64,000 bases of DNA from the NCBI GenBank assembly GCA_017483765.1, contig JAFUVE010000076.1:1-64000 (forward strand), written 5' to 3'. The DNA comes from Bacteroidaceae bacterium (GTDB taxonomy: Bacteria; Bacteroidota; Bacteroidia; Bacteroidales; Bacteroidaceae). The notes under the pieces were generated by a model. It worked only from the letters and a program-made list of their open reading frames with translations. It had not been told where the DNA came from and did not search any database. A program made the translations under genes and the position numbers. This document shows, piece after piece, positions 32,268 to 41,744 of this stretch. Position 1 is the first letter of the stretch. Every line of letters starts with the position of its first letter.

Positions 32268-33743
32268 ATGAAAAAAATCTTATTCACAACATTGTGTTTC
32301 GCAATGGCATTTGCCATGCAGGCACAGGATCCGGAAACGGACATCATCAGTGACACAGAGACAGAAGAGGAAGTTTCGTCTGAGGAAGAAGAAGCGGAGG
32401 CGATCAATCCCTTCTACCGCTACCGTGTCTACCTGAAGGACAAAAAAGGAAGTCCCTATTCCGTGAAACGTCCTGAGGAGTTTCTGTCACAGAAAGCCAT
32501 CGAGCGCCGGAATAAGCAGAAACTGGTTATCGACGAAACAGACCTTCCTGTCAACCGCACTTACCTTGACAAGGTGGAGTCCTGTGGCGTCAGGCTGATT
32601 AACTGCAGCAAATGGAACAACACGGTGGTGGTTCAGACAGAAGACACGACTGTGATGGAAAAGGTGGTAAGTCTTTCTTGCGTGGACAGTGTCAGAAAGG
32701 TGGCCACCTACACCTCCCTGCCCGAGCCCGACAAGGAGCGCACCAAAAGTGTGGTGAACCTGGGCGGCGACCCTGAGGAGAAGAGCTTCTTCTCCGGCTT
32801 CAAGGACGACCTGATTGAGCGTCACCTGACCAGTTCCTACAAATACGGCAATGCCTACAACCAAATCAAGATGCTGAACGGCATCAAGCTCCACGAGCAG
32901 GGCTACCGCGGAGAAGGAATGACCATCGCCGTGATAGACGGTGGCTTCCGAAACGCCGACGTAATCCCTTATTTCAAAAACACCAAGATATTAGGTGCCA
33001 AGGACTTTGCCTTCATCGGCGGAAACCCCTACGAAGAAGAGGAGCATGGCACGATGGTGCTTTCGTGTATCGGCGCCAACTGCCGTGGCCAGATCATCGG
33101 CACCGCTCCAGAGGCCAGTTTCTGGTTGCTTCGCAGTGAAGACGGTCATTCTGAGCAGATGGTGGAGGAAGACAACTGGTGTGCCGCAGTGGAATTTGCC
33201 GACAGTGTAGGCGCTGACGTGGTGAGCACTTCGCTGGGCTACACAGAATACGACAACAAGTCAGACAACGTGAGATACTGGGAGTTAGACGGCCACACCC
33301 GCCTCATCTCCAAGTCCGCCTCCATGGGCGCGTCGAAAGGCATGGTGCTGTGCCAGGCAGCTGGCAACGAAGGCAGCTATTCCAGATGGAAACTCATAAG
33401 CGCCCCTGCCGACGGCGAAGACATCCTGACCGTTGGAGCGCTGACGCCCAAGGGCGAGATAGCCTATTTCTCATCGCTTGGCAACAGTGCTGACAACCGC
33501 ATCAAGCCTGACGTCTGCGCCCAGGGCGAGGAGTGCTGTGTGATTGACCGTGATGGCGAGATTACAAATGCCGACGGCACGTCGTTCGCCACCCCTATCA
33601 CCAGCGGTATGGTGGCGTGCTACTGGCAGGCACATCCCGAGTTGACCGCCAAGGAAATCATTTCGCTTATCCGCAGTAACGGAGACAACGCAAGCCATCC
33701 AAACAATGTCTACGGATACGGAATCCCCGACTATGCCAAATAG
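32268..33743 (+). CDS. Secreted subtilisin-like serine protease (S8 family)
   Basis: The 491-residue preproprotein has a signal peptide (to about residue 20, AMQAQ) and an acidic run of Asp/Glu to residue 45. A propeptide-like region follows. The catalytic domain begins near 210: Asp in VIDGGF (about 223), His in EEHGTMV (about 260), the oxyanion Asn in QAAGNEG (about 368) and Ser in GTSFATP (about 440). All triad residues are present. No T9SS C-terminal signal follows the catalytic domain, as the protein ends 50 residues later, so secretion to the periplasm is the simplest reading. It could degrade or mature other envelope proteins. It has its own promoter. Confidence 0.88.
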   Translation: MKKILFTTLCFAMAFAMQAQDPETDIISDTETEEEVSSEEEEAEAINPFYRYRVYLKDKKGSPYSVKRPEEFLSQKAIERRNKQKLVIDETDLPVNRTYLDKVESCGVRLINCSKWNNTVVVQTEDTTVMEKVVSLSCVDSVRKVATYTSLPEPDKERTKSVVNLGGDPEEKSFFSGFKDDLIERHLTSSYKYGNAYNQIKMLNGIKLHEQGYRGEGMTIAVIDGGFRNADVIPYFKNTKILGAKDFAFIGGNPYEEEEHGTMVLSCIGANCRGQIIGTAPEASFWLLRSEDGHSEQMVEEDNWCAAVEFADSVGADVVSTSLGYTEYDNKSDNVRYWELDGHTRLISKSASMGASKGMVLCQAAGNEGSYSRWKLISAPADGEDILTVGALTPKGEIAYFSSLGNSADNRIKPDVCAQGEECCVIDRDGEITNADGTSFATPITSGMVACYWQAHPELTAKEIISLIRSNGDNASHPNNVYGYGIPDYAK

Positions 33744-33847
33744 AAGACAAGAAGGCAAGTGAAAAGTTTATTTACTCTGTCGATGGAAATTAAGTAGGAT
33801 CCAGAAAATGAGTCAAGCAATTTAGAACCTCACAAAAGCACAATAGA

Positions 33848-35218
33848 ATGTCGAATACACCGCTTACCCTTTATGAGCTGACCCATCTGATACGCCAGAT
33901 CGTTGAAGTGAATTTCGACCACACCTACTGGGTGACAGCTGAATTGAGCGATGTCCGTCCCGGCCACCACTGCTATATGGAATTAGTGGAGAAGGACGCA
34001 TCGGGCAGCGAGCCACGTGCAAAAGCCAGAGCTCAGATTTGGTCGCGGCAATGGTCGTATCTGAAGCCCCGCTTTGAGTCAGCCACAGGCCAACCCCTGT
34101 CGAACGGGATGCAAGTGCTGGCCGAGGTGGAGGTGACGTATCACGAGAAATACGGGTTGTCGCTGAATATTGTGGATCTGGACCCCACTTACACACTGGG
34201 CGACATCGCCCGCCGCAGGCAGGAAATCATAGCAAAACTGAAATCCGAGGGCATCTACGACCTGAACAAAAGTCTGGAACTGCCAGCTCTGACCAATCGC
34301 ATTGCCGTAATCTCCGCCAACAGCGCAGCCGGCTATCAGGATTTTTGTAAGCAGTTGCACAACAACCCATACAACTTGCGTTTCGAAGTAGGCTTGTTCG
34401 AGGCGACGATGCAAGGCTCTACCGTGGAGAGCACTGTCATAGCCGCCCTCGACCGGATATTCGCAGAGATAGAGAAATGGGATGTGGTGGTGATTATCCG
34501 TGGTGGCGGATCCACCTCCGACCTGAGCGGCTTCGACACGCTGCTTCTGGCAGAGCATGTGGCACAATTCCCATTACCCATCATCACTGGCATCGGACAT
34601 GAGCGCGACAACACCGTCATCGACGAAGTGTCGCACACCCGGGTGAAGACACCAACCGCCGCCGCAGAATTTCTTGTCGCCCATCAGTACGGACAACTGC
34701 AGCGGCTGAATGGATTCGAGGATCTTATCGTGAACTACTGCAAGCAGAGACTGACCGACGAACGCAACAGGCTCAGCCGTGCAACCGACAAGATCCCCAC
34801 CCTGTTCACCCTGAGGAAAGAGCGTGAAATCCATCATCTCGCCAACCTGAAAAACGCCTTGGAGACCGCTATCCGCTCTCACAAAATAGAGCAGACTGCC
34901 ACGCTTCAGCTGATGATGGAGACCCTGCGCCATGCGATAAGCAAGTATTTCATTGAAAATCAGAGTCAACTAAAACTCATCCAGACCCATGTCGACAGTG
35001 CGAGTCCTGCACGCCTGCTTAAACTGGGCTACAGCGTGAGCCGTGTGAACGGGAAAGCCGTGAAGGACGTCAGTCAGCTCAGAGCCGGCGACCAGGTGGT
35101 CACCACCGTGGCCAATGGCACGTTTGTGTCCACAGTCAACCAGGCTCCGCCACCCGACTACGAAGAAGAGCGTAAAAAATCACCTTTTGCCCTGGACAAG
35201 GACACTTATCTTGCTTGA
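33848..35218 (+). CDS. xseA: Exodeoxyribonuclease VII large subunit
   Basis: The 456-residue protein has an N-terminal OB-fold (residues 5-100, TLYELTHLIRQIVE and YWVTAELSDVRPG). A catalytic core follows with RIAVISANSAAGYQDF, a GGGSTSDLSGFD block near 220 and GIGHERDNTVIDEV near 258, the expected conserved blocks of XseA. A helical region with many charged residues follows. Together with the small subunit encoded 90 bases downstream it degrades single-stranded DNA to oligonucleotides during repair and recombination. Length fits the family. It probably shares a transcript with xseB. Confidence 0.95.
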   Translation: MSNTPLTLYELTHLIRQIVEVNFDHTYWVTAELSDVRPGHHCYMELVEKDASGSEPRAKARAQIWSRQWSYLKPRFESATGQPLSNGMQVLAEVEVTYHEKYGLSLNIVDLDPTYTLGDIARRRQEIIAKLKSEGIYDLNKSLELPALTNRIAVISANSAAGYQDFCKQLHNNPYNLRFEVGLFEATMQGSTVESTVIAALDRIFAEIEKWDVVVIIRGGGSTSDLSGFDTLLLAEHVAQFPLPIITGIGHERDNTVIDEVSHTRVKTPTAAAEFLVAHQYGQLQRLNGFEDLIVNYCKQRLTDERNRLSRATDKIPTLFTLRKEREIHHLANLKNALETAIRSHKIEQTATLQLMMETLRHAISKYFIENQSQLKLIQTHVDSASPARLLKLGYSVSRVNGKAVKDVSQLRAGDQVVTTVANGTFVSTVNQAPPPDYEEERKKSPFALDKDTYLA

Positions 35219-35223
35219 GATTA

Positions 35224-35255
35224 TTTACGATTTACTATTTACGATTTACTATTTA
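35224..35255 (+). repeat. Period-7 tandem repeat after xseA
   Basis: TTTACGA and TTTACTA alternate twice and end in TTTA, starting 5 bases after the xseA stop. Same period as the repeats after sprA and five other genes, but a different unit. Confidence 0.75.
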
Positions 35256-35308
35256 TTTTTTCATTTTATAATTTTTTCATTTCGACAACAATATACAAAA
35301 GAACAGAT

Positions 35309-35509
35309 ATGGAGAAAGAGAAAGAACTGAAATACGAAGACGCAATGAGGCGTCTTGAGGAAATCGTCCGTCAGATAGAAAACGGCGAGATGGACATTGA
35401 CCGCCTGGCTGGCTGCTTGAAGGAGGCCAAAAGCCTGATGGCGTTCTGCAAGGAGAAACTTCAGAACGTGGAGCAGGAAGTGAACAAAATCATGACGGAA
35501 CAAAATTAA
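35309..35509 (+). CDS. xseB: Exodeoxyribonuclease VII small subunit
   Basis: The 66-residue helical protein has the family pattern YEDAMRRLEEIVRQIENGEM, then LAGCLKEAKSLMAFCKEKL. Several small subunits bind one XseA chain. Position directly after xseA on the same strand confirms the assignment. The gene ends before a strong terminator. Confidence 0.93.
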   Translation: MEKEKELKYEDAMRRLEEIVRQIENGEMDIDRLAGCLKEAKSLMAFCKEKLQNVEQEVNKIMTEQN

Positions 35510-35561
35510 GAATCGTTCTATTTGCAATGCAAAAAACCTTCCTGACAGAAAAAAAATCGTC

Positions 35562-35612
35562 AAAACCGCCTGTTTTGCAAACCACAGATAGCAAAACAGG
35601 CGGTTTTGTGTT
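35562..35612 (+). terminator. Terminator of xseAB
   Basis: The arms 35562-35578 and 35591-35607 are a perfect 17-bp inverted repeat (AAAACCGCCTGTTTTGC and its complement) with a 12-base loop. A-tract and T-tract flanks allow termination in both directions. Confidence 0.85.
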
Positions 35613-35680
35613 AATTAATTTAACATTCAGGCGATATATGAAAGCAATTGTGAAAGAAAACTAAAAGGAAGAGTGAATAA

Positions 35681-35711
35681 TTGTAGAAACAACAATTTTT
35701 TCGTAACTTTG
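35681..35711 (+). promoter_or_regulatory. Promoter of ndk
   Basis: TTG at 35681-35683, 20 bases, TAACTTTG at 35704-35711. The leader to ATG 35867 is about 150 bases. No known riboswitch is recognised in it. Confidence 0.55.
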
Positions 35712-35866
35712 CAAGTGGAAAGAAGAAATCAGCCATAATCGGCAAAAGAAAACCGCAGTAATCCAATCAGGATTTACATATTTATTTATGGGGAAACATT
35801 TTTTGTTTTGGTCTCCCTGTTTTTGAAGTAAATCGATTGACTGCAAACGAACAAAAAAATTAAATT

Positions 35867-36328
35867 ATGGAAAAAACTCTGGTAATTCTGAAACCATGCG
35901 CCGTACAGCGTGCTATTGTGGGACAAGTGACCGCCCGCTTCGAGCGCAAGGGATTAAGACTGGCAGGAATGAAAATGATGCAGCTGACCGACAAACTCCT
36001 CGATGAGCATTACGCCCATCTTGCCAACAAGCCCTTCTTCCAAAGAATCAAGAACTCGATGATGGCCGCTCCTGTGATATGCTGTTGCTATGAAGGCGTT
36101 GACGCCGTAGAGACCGTACGTGCAATGACCGGCTCCACCAATGCCCGCAAAGCTGCTCCCGGTACCATCCGTGGTGATTTCGGTATGAGCTTCCAGGAAA
36201 ACATCATCCACACATCAGACTCTCCTGAGAACGCCGTTGTAGAGCTGAACCGCTTCTTCAAGCCTGAGGAAATCTTCGACTACAACCAGGCTCCGTTCCA
36301 GTTCCTCTACGCCAACGACGAATATTAA
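35867..36328 (+). CDS. ndk: Nucleoside diphosphate kinase
   Basis: The 153-residue protein starts with the typical EKTLVILKPCAVQR, contains GxTNxxxAxPGTIRGDFG as GSTNARKAAPGTIRGDFG and the active-site histidine in ENIIHTSDS (about residue 115). It transfers the gamma-phosphate between nucleoside triphosphates and diphosphates through a phosphohistidine, in the cytosol. The length is normal. A promoter lies upstream and a GA-rich repeat follows. Confidence 0.96.
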   Translation: MEKTLVILKPCAVQRAIVGQVTARFERKGLRLAGMKMMQLTDKLLDEHYAHLANKPFFQRIKNSMMAAPVICCCYEGVDAVETVRAMTGSTNARKAAPGTIRGDFGMSFQENIIHTSDSPENAVVELNRFFKPEEIFDYNQAPFQFLYANDEY

Positions 36329-36359
36329 TTGACGACGAGAATACAAGTTAGCTCATTTT

Positions 36360-36416
36360 TTCAACGAGAAAACAGGAAAACGAGAAGTCGAGAAGAGAAG
36401 AAGATAGTCATTAGGA
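36360..36416 (+). repeat. GA-rich dispersed intergenic repeat, copy 2
   Basis: ACGAGAAAACAGGAAAACGA, then GAAGTCGAGAAGAG and AAGATAGTCATT. It resembles the copies at 9838 and 53714 in unit sequence and in the ATAGTCA end. Confidence 0.5.
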
Positions 36417-36477
36417 CAGAAAACAACAAAAAAATACTAACTCATTACACCCTGAATCAAAAAAAAATCAAATAATT

Positions 36478-37239
36478 ATGGAATTGAATGTAATAAAGAG
36501 ATTATTAGGTTGTGCAGTCCTGGCGGTTGCCACAACAAGTATGTCAGCCCAGAACGGTCCATATCTTCCCGAGGCCAGCCAGCCAATAGCCCGTACGATG
36601 AACGACCAGCGTCCGAGCGACGTGTTCGAGCCTAATTTCTCAAATATGTTTGCTTACAGCAACGCAGCTGAGTCATCCACAAGCGGCAGCTACTACAGTG
36701 CCGCCGACTTGATGAACCCGGCATCCCACATATACAGCGACTGGAAAAACAAAGGTGTGAAGGCAGCTCCTGGCTATGCCTCAGCCCGCACACGCATCGA
36801 CCTGCGCGGTTTCCACATGCCGACTCCGAGCCGTCAGGTAACCTCTCCTTTCGGACAGCGCTGGGGACGCCTGCACGCCGGACTTGACATCAAAGTGTAT
36901 ATCGGCGACACAATCCGCGCTGCATTCGACGGAAAGATCCGTGTGGTAGACTTCGACGCACGCGGCTACGGCAAATACGTGGTGATTCGCCACCCCAACG
37001 GTCTTGAGACCCTCTACGGCCACATGAGCAAGCAGCTGGTAAAGAACGACCAGATTGTCCGCGCAGGCGAACCCATCGGACTCGGTGGCAACACAGGACG
37101 CAGCACTGGTTCACACCTGCATTTCGAGACCCGCATCTGTGGCGTTCCGGTAAATCCCGCCCTCATGTTTGACTTCCCCCATCAGGACGTCACCGGCGAT
37201 TACTATTACACCACCAAAGCATATGGCACAAGGCAATAA
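36478..37239 (+). CDS. Secreted M23 (LytM-type) peptidase
   Basis: The 253-residue protein has a signal peptide (to about residue 23, TSMSAQ). A spacer follows, and then a LytM domain at 115-225: SPFGQRWGRLHAGLDIK supplies the zinc ligands His and Asp (about 131-135), YGHMSK carries the conserved His, and GSHLHFETRI gives the last His ligands (about 213). With all four zinc-site elements present it is likely an active glycyl or DD-endopeptidase acting on peptidoglycan. It is not fused to a coiled coil, unlike EnvC/NlpD activators. The gene is transcribed alone; a terminator follows at 37285. Confidence 0.9.
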   Translation: MELNVIKRLLGCAVLAVATTSMSAQNGPYLPEASQPIARTMNDQRPSDVFEPNFSNMFAYSNAAESSTSGSYYSAADLMNPASHIYSDWKNKGVKAAPGYASARTRIDLRGFHMPTPSRQVTSPFGQRWGRLHAGLDIKVYIGDTIRAAFDGKIRVVDFDARGYGKYVVIRHPNGLETLYGHMSKQLVKNDQIVRAGEPIGLGGNTGRSTGSHLHFETRICGVPVNPALMFDFPHQDVTGDYYYTTKAYGTRQ

Positions 37240-37284
37240 GCCGGCAAAAAATGAAAAATTGTCATTAGAAATTGTATAAGACAG

Positions 37285-37320
37285 ACGAAGGCATCCATTA
37301 CCAGGTGCCTTCGTTTTGTT
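37285..37320 (+). terminator. Terminator of the M23 gene
   Basis: ACGAAGGCA (37285-37293) pairs with TGCCTTCGT (37306-37314), followed by TTTGTTT. Confidence 0.7.
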
Positions 37321-37452
37321 TACCCCCCTCATAAAAAGAAAAATTCTGTTTGTCCTGAGTGAAAACGTATGCCTCACTACATGACTGTTCGAAAACCACA
37401 CAAACAGGACAAATAAAACCTGCGAAATTCCGAAAAAACGGGAAAAAAGTCG

Positions 37453-37460
37453 TAAATTTG
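37453..37460 (+). promoter_or_regulatory. -7 element of the aroB promoter
   Basis: TAAATTTG followed by CAAAA, 24 bases before ATG 37484. No clear TTTG box lies upstream. Confidence 0.5.
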
Positions 37461-37483
37461 CAAAAATTAAAAAAAAACTGGAG

Positions 37484-38530
37484 ATGGAAGGAGTAATCAT
37501 ATCAAAAGATATTCGTAAAGAACTGACAGACGCGATTGCGCGTTGCCCCCATGACAAATTATTCGTCCTGACCGACACAACCACCCGTGAACTGTGTCTG
37601 CCCCTGGTGGAAAATCTTCCATGCCTTGCAGGAGCCCATCATATCACAATCGGAGCGACCGACCGCTACAAGACCCTCGACACGCTGTCGTCCGTATGGA
37701 CACTGCTGGGCAGCTACGGCGGAACACGCCACTCGCTGATGGTGAATCTGGGCGGCGGTATGGTGACCGACCTGGGTGGCTTTGCAGCCAGCACGTTCAA
37801 GCGCGGCATCCGCTACATCAATATTCCCACCACCCTGCTGTCTATGGTGGACGCATCGGTAGGCGGCAAGACTGGCATCAACTTCAACGGCCTGAAAAAC
37901 GAGATTGGCGTGTTCAACTCCCCTACAACCGTCATCATCGACACCCTGTTCCTCAAAACCCTCGATCAGGAGAACATCCGTTCGGGCTATGCCGAGATGC
38001 TGAAACACGGACTCATCAGCGACGAGAAACATTTGTCGAGCCTTCTGAATTTCGACCTAGAGAATCCGGATTTGATGGAATTAGGCGAGATGGTAGGCCG
38101 CAGTGTTGAGGTGAAAGAGAAGATCGTGGAGGCCGACCCCCTGGAACACGGCATCCGCAAGGCCCTCAACCTGGGACACACCGTAGGTCACGCATTTGAA
38201 AGTTTCGCGCTGAAAAGCACCCCAGTCCTGCATGGCTACGCCGTGGCATGGGGACTGATATGCGAGCTCTACCTCTCCTGCGTGAAGACAGGATTTCCCA
38301 CAGACAAGATGCGCCAGTGCGTGCAGTTCATCAAGGAACATTACGGACTGCTGCCCGTCACCTGCGACGACTATCCCACCCTCTTTGATTTTATGACCCA
38401 CGACAAGAAAAACACGTCGGGCATGATAAACTTCACCTTGCTGAGCAGTGTGGGCGGCATCGAAATCAACCAGACCGCCGGCAAGGACGAGATATACGAG
38501 ATGCTCGACTTCTACCGTGAGGGCCTCTGA
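37484..38530 (+). CDS. aroB: 3-dehydroquinate synthase
   Basis: The 348-residue protein has the NAD-binding GGGMVTDLGGFAASTFKRG (about 90-108), IPTTLLSMVDASVGGKTGIN (about 116-135) and the metal-site segment RSGYAEMLKHGLI with GHTVGHAFE (about 230). It converts 3-deoxy-D-arabino-heptulosonate 7-phosphate to 3-dehydroquinate, the second step of the shikimate pathway. The N terminus is a little shorter than in E. coli, as is common in Bacteroidetes. It has its own promoter; no other aro gene is adjacent. Confidence 0.96.
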   Translation: MEGVIISKDIRKELTDAIARCPHDKLFVLTDTTTRELCLPLVENLPCLAGAHHITIGATDRYKTLDTLSSVWTLLGSYGGTRHSLMVNLGGGMVTDLGGFAASTFKRGIRYINIPTTLLSMVDASVGGKTGINFNGLKNEIGVFNSPTTVIIDTLFLKTLDQENIRSGYAEMLKHGLISDEKHLSSLLNFDLENPDLMELGEMVGRSVEVKEKIVEADPLEHGIRKALNLGHTVGHAFESFALKSTPVLHGYAVAWGLICELYLSCVKTGFPTDKMRQCVQFIKEHYGLLPVTCDDYPTLFDFMTHDKKNTSGMINFTLLSSVGGIEINQTAGKDEIYEMLDFYREGL

Positions 38531-38639
38531 ACCCTTACGATTCCGTTATAAGCCCCCATATTCAAGTCGCAAAACATCTTTCAGCAGCATCAACACCATA
38601 AAAAACATTAAAAAATTTGCTATTCCAAGAAAAAGGTCG

Positions 38640-38647
38640 TATCTTTG
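38640..38647 (+). promoter_or_regulatory. -7 element of the Nudix gene promoter
   Basis: TATCTTTG overlaps the TTG at 38645 that would otherwise look like a start codon. This is the reason to choose ATG 38678 as the start of the gene. Confidence 0.6.
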
Positions 38648-38677
38648 CGTAAAATCAACACTAAAGTTATTTTCCAT

Positions 38678-39466
38678 ATGGGACCAGAAGGAATCCATCC
38701 CGACTTGAGGGATGTGTTGCGCAAGTCGAATATCGACTTGAGCGTGATCACCGGCAAGACTGCCGGCGTGGAAGTGATGAACGGCTATTGGTATAAATAC
38801 CCTCATGCCGCGCTGACGACAGACTGCGTGATTTTCGGATACGACCGTACAGGGCTGAGTGTGCTGTTAGTGGAACGCGGAATAGAGCCATATAAAGGCT
38901 CGTGGGCCTTCCCTGGCGGATTTCTGCGCATGGACGAGACAAGCGAGGAATGCGCACGCAGGGAGCTGAAGGAAGAGACGGGCCTGGACGCCGCGTTCAT
39001 GGAGCAGTTCCACACGTTCACAAAGACCGACCGTGATCCTCGCGAGCGCGTGGTCACCATCGCCTATTTCGCCCTTGTGAACAAAGCAGACGTGAAAGGC
39101 GGTGACGATGCCGCAGACGCACGTTGGTTTCCCGTTGACGACCTGCCACCACTCGCCTTCGACCACATCGACATCTTCCAGCATGCGATGCAGAGCCTGA
39201 GAGAGAAAATTCATTTCGAGCCGATAGGCTTTGAGCTGCTGCCAGAGGAATTCACGATGTCGGAGCTTCAGAGTCTCTACGAGGCCATCCTCGACGTGGA
39301 GTTCGACCGCCGTAATTTCTACCGCAAGATGCTTAGCCTGGAACTGCTTGACGTAGTCGACGACGGCATCGTGCGCAACAGTCCCCGAATCGCCATCAAA
39401 TACAGGTTCAACAAGGCCAAATACGACGAGATGAAGGAAAAGCACAAATTCCGCCTGGAATTCTGA
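38678..39466 (+). CDS. Nudix hydrolase with C-terminal winged helix (NrtR-like)
   Basis: The 262-residue protein has a Nudix box GGFLRMDETSEECARRELKE followed by ETGLD (about 81-105), complete with the catalytic Glu residues. A C-terminal region (about 175-262) fits the winged-helix domain found in NrtR-type repressors: FTMSELQSLYEAIL and NFYRKMLSLELL. Family members either hydrolyse ADP-ribose-like compounds or sense them and repress NAD or sugar genes. An intact Nudix box allows catalysis. Start chosen at ATG 38678, since the upstream TTG lies in the promoter. The gene is followed by a period-7 repeat. Confidence 0.85.
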   Translation: MGPEGIHPDLRDVLRKSNIDLSVITGKTAGVEVMNGYWYKYPHAALTTDCVIFGYDRTGLSVLLVERGIEPYKGSWAFPGGFLRMDETSEECARRELKEETGLDAAFMEQFHTFTKTDRDPRERVVTIAYFALVNKADVKGGDDAADARWFPVDDLPPLAFDHIDIFQHAMQSLREKIHFEPIGFELLPEEFTMSELQSLYEAILDVEFDRRNFYRKMLSLELLDVVDDGIVRNSPRIAIKYRFNKAKYDEMKEKHKFRLEF

Positions 39467-39475
39467 CTTTTGTAG

Positions 39476-39503
39476 TTTAAAGTTGAAAGTTTAATGTTTA
39501 AAG
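39476..39503 (+). repeat. Period-7 tandem repeat after the Nudix gene
   Basis: TTTAAAG, TTGAAAG, TTTAATG, TTTAAAG, 10 bases after the stop codon. Confidence 0.65.
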
Positions 39504-39589
39504 TGGGTAAATCCGTTCGAATGCCCCGTTAAACAAGAAACCGCTGGAAGGACCCTATCTTTCAACACCCCATCAAACACGATATCCCC

Positions 39590-40345
39590 ATGCAAATCGA
39601 GCATATCCACCTTGACCGTACCGACTCCACGAACAACCACCTGCGCAGAATGCTGGACGAAGGCTACCGCAGCAAAGGGCTGACCGTCGTAAGCACCGAC
39701 AACCAGTATGCTGGCCGTGGGCAGCAAGGCAACAGCTGGGAGAGCGAGCCGGGAAAGAACCTGTCGTTCTCCTTTCTCGTCCACCCCGCATTTGTCCCGG
39801 CCTCCGCGCAGTTCATCCTGAGCCAGACTATGGCACTCTCCATTCTCCGCGTGCTGAAAGCGGCAGACAGATGTGGCGACGGCCGGTTCACCGTGAAATG
39901 GCCAAACGACATCTACTCCGGCGACCTTAAAATCGGCGGAACCCTCATAGAATGTGACCTTCAGGGCAAATCTATCTCCAACTGCATCATAGGCAACGGT
40001 CTGAACGTGAACCAGGAAGTATTCCACAGCGACGCCCCCAACCCCGTATCGCTCAAGCAGCTTTTCGGCACGGACTTCAACCGGGAGCAGCTGCTCGAAT
40101 CCATCATAAACGATTTCGCATCCCGATACGAGCAGATGGAGTCAAGTGAGTGGACACAGACACGAAGAGAATACACTGACAATCTCTACCGCCGGGAAGG
40201 CTACCATCCCTATGCCGACGCATCCGGACAGTTCATGGCACGCATTGTGGAAATCGAAGAGAGCGGCCACCTCATCTTGCAGGACGAGAACAGCCATATG
40301 AGACGCTACGCCTTCAAAGAAGTGAGTTTCTGCAAGGAGCCATAA
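39590..40345 (+). CDS. birA: Biotin--[acetyl-CoA-carboxylase] ligase
   Basis: The 251-residue protein lacks the N-terminal DNA-binding domain of E. coli BirA and is a monofunctional ligase. It has DSTNNHLRRML, the ATP/biotin loop GRGQQGNSWES (about 42-52), KWPNDIY (about 104-110) and IGGTLIE, all conserved. It joins biotin to the carrier lysine of acetyl-CoA carboxylase and related enzymes in the cytosol. The gene is followed by queA after 42 bases. Confidence 0.93.
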   Translation: MQIEHIHLDRTDSTNNHLRRMLDEGYRSKGLTVVSTDNQYAGRGQQGNSWESEPGKNLSFSFLVHPAFVPASAQFILSQTMALSILRVLKAADRCGDGRFTVKWPNDIYSGDLKIGGTLIECDLQGKSISNCIIGNGLNVNQEVFHSDAPNPVSLKQLFGTDFNREQLLESIINDFASRYEQMESSEWTQTRREYTDNLYRREGYHPYADASGQFMARIVEIEESGHLILQDENSHMRRYAFKEVSFCKEP

Positions 40346-40387
40346 GCCCTCTCATTAATCACAACATCATAATTTAAAATCTTAGAA

Positions 40388-41641
40388 ATGCTTTCACCCC
40401 AAAACATACATATATCTGATTACGACTATGATTTGCCTGATGAGCGCATAGCCAAATACCCGTTGGCCGACCGAGACTCAAGCAAACTGCTTGTGTACAA
40501 TCATGGCGAAGTGAGCGAAGACCACTTCACCTCGCTCCCGTCCTATCTGCCTCAAGGGGCGCTGATGGTGTTCAACAACACGAAGGTGATACAAGCGCGC
40601 CTGCACTTCCGCAAAGAGACAGGCGCGACAATAGAGGTGTTCTGCATGGAGCCCTATTATCCGCTTGAATATCAACAGAATTTCGCCTCAAAAGGCGAAT
40701 GTCAGTGGCTGTGCATGATTGGCAACCTGAAACGCTGGAAGAGCGGCCGTCTGGAACGCACGTTGACCGTGGCGGGCAAAGAGCTGACATTCTGTGCCGA
40801 GCGGATGGAAAGCCCATCGGCAGACCCATCAAACGACAATGGCACGAAGCATCGGGTAAGATTCTTCTGGTCAGCTCCCGACGTGTCTTTCTCCGAGTTG
40901 CTGGAAGCCTGTGGAGAGATGCCGATCCCTCCCTATCTGAACCGCAAGACCGAGGAGAGCGACCTACGCACCTACCAGACCGTCTATTCAAAGGTGAAAG
41001 GCTCTGTTGCCGCCCCCACCGCCGGCCTGCATTTCACGCAGCGTGTGCTCGACGCCCTCGACGCCAAGGGAATCGAGCGCGAGGAAGTGACGCTCCATGT
41101 AGGCGCCGGGACCTTCAAGCCCGTGAAGAGTGAAGAAATCGGTGGTCACGACATGCACTCAGAGTATATCGTAGTGAAGCGGCAGACCATAGAGGAACTC
41201 ATAAAACACGGCGGCAGAGCCATCGCCGTGGGCACAACCTCGGTGCGGACCCTCGAAAGCCTCTACTACATAGGTAGGAAACTGGAAGCAGACAAAGAGC
41301 TGAACGAACACGACCTACACGTTGCCCAGTGGGAGCCCTACGAATGTCCGCCAGCAGGCGACGACAGAGAGCTCACCCTCCGCTATCTCCATAACATCCT
41401 CGACTATCTCGATGCCAGCGGACTGGACGCCCTGCACACCAGCACTCAGATCATCATCGCCCCCGGCTACAAATACCACATCGTGGAGAAGATGGTTACG
41501 AACTTCCACCAGCCCCGCTCCACCCTCCTTCTGCTCGTCTCCGCCTTTGTGGACGGCGACTGGCGCTCCATCTACGACTATGCCCTCAGCCACGACTTCC
41601 GGTTTCTCAGCTATGGCGACTCGTCGCTTCTGATGCCATAA
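40388..41641 (+). CDS. queA: S-adenosylmethionine:tRNA ribosyltransferase-isomerase
   Basis: The 417-residue protein shows the family order: YDLPDERIAKYPLADRDSSK at the N terminus, FNNTKVIQARL, SVAAPTAGLHFT (about 204-215), LHVGAGTFKPV and MHSEYIV, then NFHQPRSTLLLLVSAF near the end. It transfers the ribosyl moiety of AdoMet to preQ1-modified tRNA to make epoxyqueuosine at the wobble position. It is longer than the usual 340-360 residues, owing to insertions around residues 80-160, which is common in Bacteroidetes. Start ATG is at the standard position. Confidence 0.95.
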   Translation: MLSPQNIHISDYDYDLPDERIAKYPLADRDSSKLLVYNHGEVSEDHFTSLPSYLPQGALMVFNNTKVIQARLHFRKETGATIEVFCMEPYYPLEYQQNFASKGECQWLCMIGNLKRWKSGRLERTLTVAGKELTFCAERMESPSADPSNDNGTKHRVRFFWSAPDVSFSELLEACGEMPIPPYLNRKTEESDLRTYQTVYSKVKGSVAAPTAGLHFTQRVLDALDAKGIEREEVTLHVGAGTFKPVKSEEIGGHDMHSEYIVVKRQTIEELIKHGGRAIAVGTTSVRTLESLYYIGRKLEADKELNEHDLHVAQWEPYECPPAGDDRELTLRYLHNILDYLDASGLDALHTSTQIIIAPGYKYHIVEKMVTNFHQPRSTLLLLVSAFVDGDWRSIYDYALSHDFRFLSYGDSSLLMP

Positions 41642-41744
41642 TGTTCAGCAACAGCAATAGATTAGCAAATCAATTTGACCTGATTGTCTATCAGGATTAA
41701 GCAATACAGAAAAACAGCTTCAGACCATTTAGCGCACCCAAGTT

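Noticed and set aside
38645-38677. TTG start of the Nudix gene
   Set aside because: The TTG belongs to a TATCTTTG promoter element, so it cannot be within the message.
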